Source: Epiperipatus broadwayi (Eukaryota > Onychophora > Udeonychophora > Euonychophora > Peripatidae). From it: a stretch of 64,000 nucleotides of DNA. Positions within the stretch are counted from its first letter, which is position 1; every line of letters begins with the position of its first letter. Location: NCBI GenBank assembly GCA_028023455.1, contig JAQFVV010006246.1, forward strand, positions 1,909,501 through 1,973,500, given 5' to 3'. The position numbers were made by a program, and so were the translations under genes. The notes beneath the pieces were generated by a model. That model was not told the origin of the DNA. It saw nothing but the letters and a program-made list of their open reading frames with translations, and did no database searches. Below are positions 61,004 through 64,000 of this stretch, one piece after another.

Positions 61004-61345
61004 ATGACAAATGATGAAACAACCAACATGACTCTTTATATTCCAAATTGAATTCAGACAATTTTGAAGAATCGTAAATGTTCAAAATTTATGTTTGTGA
61101 AAATTATAGGTTATAAAAGTTTGCTGGCATGGGAAATTCTTATTTACTTAATCAATTCAGCTTGTTATCATACAAGATAATTTTAATTTGATGGTTATTT
61201 ATTTTTCCAAGTCCAATAATTCATTTCAAGTAAAGTTTTTAACTTTCATATTTTAAGTATGGTGAAAGATTTTAATTTTCCAAAAATTAATGTGTGTTTT
61301 TTTTTTGCTAGATTCAATTTAATAAAATTTTCTATAATTATCATT
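61004..61345 (+). CDS. Candidate terminal exon of the CUB gene
   Basis: A strong pyrimidine tract and acceptor (TTTTTGTTTTTTTGTAG) precede ATGACAAATGATG. Read in phase 0, the exit phase of exon 5, it encodes 15 residues, MTNDETTNMTLYIPN, then TGA at 61049-61051. An AATAAA signal follows at 61321, with a T/GT-rich stretch soon after. This would give a short tail after the last CUB domain. No protein homology supports it, and such signals arise by chance in AT-rich DNA. Confidence 0.28.
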
Positions 61346-63330
61346 TTGTTATTGTTTTTTTCACTCCTGTAAAAATGGTTGTTCAGAGAAGTTCTATTAA
61401 TTTTGTTGACTGTCTATCAAATTTTCTCTACAGAACCTCTTGTACTTTGAAATATTATCAGTTACATAATATTTTTTCACTAATATATCAAATTCTGGTA
61501 CAGTTTTAGTTAACAATCTGATGTGAATCAATCACATCATTCCTGTTATGCTTGACTATAACTGAAGACCTATCAATGATATACCAAAAAGGCAATTAAT
61601 GAATATTATTTTAAAGTAGGATTGATATAATATATCCAAAATAGTATACGTTAATACTGCAATCTATTATTAAGAGTTTTGATTTTGGTTCTAAAATATA
61701 AAGTGCATTTAAAAAGAAACTTAGTAAGATTTTTTTTAATGTGATAACAATAATCAATTTATACATTTTTTTTTTTACTTGAAAACCTATTCAAAATTTT
61801 AACTGGCTATTCAATAAATATTTATGGAAAAGTACAACCTGTACCCATTTTCTGGGTAGCAAGTTTTTTGTTTCAACAATTTCTCTGATTTATAAACAAG
61901 AAGGATGGAAATATATAAATAATAAAAATTGAAGATAACAGTTTAATGGTAACTGCAAATTTATGTTTACTATTAGTAACAGAATCCGAATTTAAGACAG
62001 TATTCATTCTAAAAAACAATTTTTATTGCAATTTTATCAGACAACATATATTACATAAAATAGGGTTGGACTTATTGATGTTCTATAAATCAAAGTTGAC
62101 TTAAGAAGCTTGGGTACAATTTCAGAAAACATTTCTTTAATTGTTATTAAGATAATTATTCTTCATTTTTCAAAAAAAAAAAGACTGACCAATTGACCAT
62201 CAAGATAAAATTGATGATTACTGTGTATAATCAATGTAATTAAAAATATGTATCAACTATGAAATCAGAATACAATTTAATAATCTAATTTTTTTAATGT
62301 TATTGGCAGAAAAGAAACTTTTTTTTTTCAAATACAAGCACAACACTTTAAAATGATATACAGAGATTGTTAGCTCAATAAAGTTTTAGAGATTAATATT
62401 TATCTTACAATATTTGGGTGTAGAGACAGTGAACCCATTTCCATATCCATGACTAAAAGTTTAGTCTAGATATGGAAACCTTGAACATTTTTTACATCAT
62501 GAATGAATCCAATCCAATTAACTTTCCAAAATTGTTCAATAACTGGGAAAATTTATAGCAATGATACTGTGACAGAAATCTGCAATAGTAATGTTTTTTA
62601 TCTCCTACAACCTTAAAGTTAACATTATTTAGATGATTTATAATCCAGCTGTTTGTAATATAAATGCACTTCACTTACATAAATCTAAAAAAAAAAAATT
62701 CAACTTATTATATGAAACAGGAATTAATGAATAATGGTTCAACTGATGTTTAAATTAAAAATCATTTTGTATATGACCTGTTCAAAAGTGATGGAAAACA
62801 GTTAAGAAATTGTGTCAGCAAATTTTTATAAAATTAGAATTAATTTAAACATTGTATAAAGAAAATTTTAAATAGTTTAATCTGCAAAGTTTTATGTTTT
62901 CTACTTTATACACTGTAAACAGTTGATTTTTGAAACATAAATTTGATATTTATTGATAATAAAAAAATGCAATGTAATGAGATGTCATAAGAAAATTTAA
63001 AATAGTATGAATCATATCTGCAATAGACAATGTTGTATGACAAATTTGTAGAAAACAGTTTTACAAGTTTGAGAAAGCTACATTTATTATACTGTATAGA
63101 AAAAAATAACCAAACAAAAAATGAAATATCAATAAAAATCGTGATGATAATTAAATTAATATTTATTGCTTTGACAAATATAATATATAAATACTAACTT
63201 CACAAAATATATTATTTATAATATAATAAATAACTTAATCATTTTTTTGTAAATAAAGTTTTCAATTAAATATTTATTTTGTACGTTTTTTTTATTTACA
63301 TGAAAACTATTACAGAAAACAGTATTGAAT
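61346..63330. other. AT-rich stretch, no gene seen
   Basis: Nothing coding. A hairpin with arms TTTCCATATC and GATATGGAAA lies at about 62438-62477. The rest is unique. Confidence 0.5.
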
Positions 63331-63339
63331 CATATATAA

Positions 63340-63845
63340 ATAAATATAAAACATTTAAATATTTGAAAACCAGGCACTCTTCACAAACCTGGGAGCTTAA
63401 TTGTAAGTATAGGGATTTGAATTCAGATTTTCAAGCACCTTTCAACTATCTACACTATATCATACAACTGATACCCATGATCACACACATAGAAAGATAA
63501 ATAATCACCAATATACATATTTCATGCTAAACCAGCACTCATCAGTTAGTCCAGATTAACATCTCCCATATATATATATATATATAATCAGTGCTCAGTT
63601 TATATTAAGATAGCAAATCTCTATACTTTAATGGACAGGCTTCAATCCACTCCAACTTTTCAGCCATCCATATCATTGAAAATCTGATGATGAAAACTTC
63701 TAGATGTGTGTGATCATGTGTATCAGTTGTATAAGATAGTGTAGATAGTTGAAAGGTGCTTGAAAATCTGAATACAAATCCCCTATACTTACAATTAAGC
63801 TCCCAGGTTTGTGAAGAGTGCCTGGTTTTTAAATATTTACACATC
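63340..63845. repeat. Large inverted repeat, 160 bp arms
   Basis: The left arm 63355-63500 (AACCAGGCACTCTTCACAAA onward to ATGATCACACACAT) is matched by the right arm 63695-63835 in inverted order (ATGTGTGTGATCATGTG to TTTGTGAAGAGTGCCTGGTT). Identity is high, with few mismatches. The 190 bp spacer has an (AT)n run and the words CAGCACTCATCAG and AATCAGTGCTCAG, which are themselves partial inverted partners. No coding content: frames at 63279-63500 and 63605-63871 are the two arms read through. Probably a foldback or two SINEs in opposite orientation. Confidence 0.85.
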
Positions 63846-64000
63846 ATGTTTGTATCCTGTCCATCCCTCATATGTATTTAAATGGATAAGGTCCTATACA
63901 TGAGGGTTCAGAGTGACTTCAGGTCAACATGGGCATGGCAATAATATTAGCATCAGCATGGAATTGAAGTTTTTATCATCAGATTTTCATTTACATGGAT

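Noticed and set aside
1-64000. rRNA genes, canonical tRNA genes, bacterial operons or phage genes
   Set aside because: None were seen; the coding signals are spliced eukaryotic exons and transposon relics.

Overview
The window is animal nuclear DNA, not bacterial. It is very AT-rich, has spliceosomal introns of thousands of bases, contains extracellular CUB-domain exons, and is crowded with decayed eukaryotic transposons. The mix (Penelope-like, RTE, Ty3/gypsy, hAT and Tc1/mariner-type elements, plus ATC-rich 3' tails) fits an invertebrate with a large AT-rich genome, such as a chelicerate, mollusc or cnidarian. I cannot name the species from sequence alone.

One host gene is supported. It lies on the + strand and is a multi-CUB extracellular protein of the cubilin type. 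Five exons are readable: 8041-8223 (second half of a CUB domain), 20113-20239 plus 25688-25905 (one complete CUB domain), and 29271-29470 plus 49254-49415 (another complete CUB domain). Phases agree at every junction. The last intron (about 19.8 kb) has no GT donor where the protein homology ends. A possible terminal exon with stop codon and AATAAA lies at 61004-61345. The gene starts upstream of the window.

The introns hold mobile elements. Intron upstream of exon 1: RTE tail at 1.2 kb, Ty3/gypsy pol relic at 2.6-4.0 kb, tandem repeats at 5.1 and 6.3 kb. Intron 1: an LTR element on the minus strand with lysine-tRNA-type primer sites at 10.8-14.3 kb, a Penelope tail pair in inverted orientation at 18.3-19.0 kb, and a foldback element at 19.4-19.9 kb. 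Intron 2: diverged repeats, a promoter-like block near 24.3 kb and a second foldback at 25 kb. Intron 3: the 5' half of an RTE copy and a 0.7 kb tetranucleotide microsatellite.

Intron 4 is the densest part. Two Penelope-like elements with GIY-YIG domains lie head to head (29.75-33.32 kb minus, 33.33-40.97 kb plus). The minus copy carries a Tc1/mariner-type MITE; the plus copy carries an unclassified 0.72 kb insertion and a pair of RTE copies joined head to head. Next is a hAT element (42.26-46.10 kb) with a broken BED/SCAND3-type transposase and a second MITE copy. Downstream of exon 5 are a Ty3/gypsy relic, two head-to-tail LINE 3' ends, a compositionally distinct 1.7 kb block flanked by a 10-bp direct repeat, a hammerhead-ribozyme-like motif at 60.45-60.52 kb, and a large inverted repeat at 63.3-63.85 kb.

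All transposon genes seen are broken by stops, frameshifts or substitutions. No rRNA, convincing tRNA gene, CRISPR array or bacterial operon was seen. Element boundaries are read by eye and most are good to about 10-50 bases.
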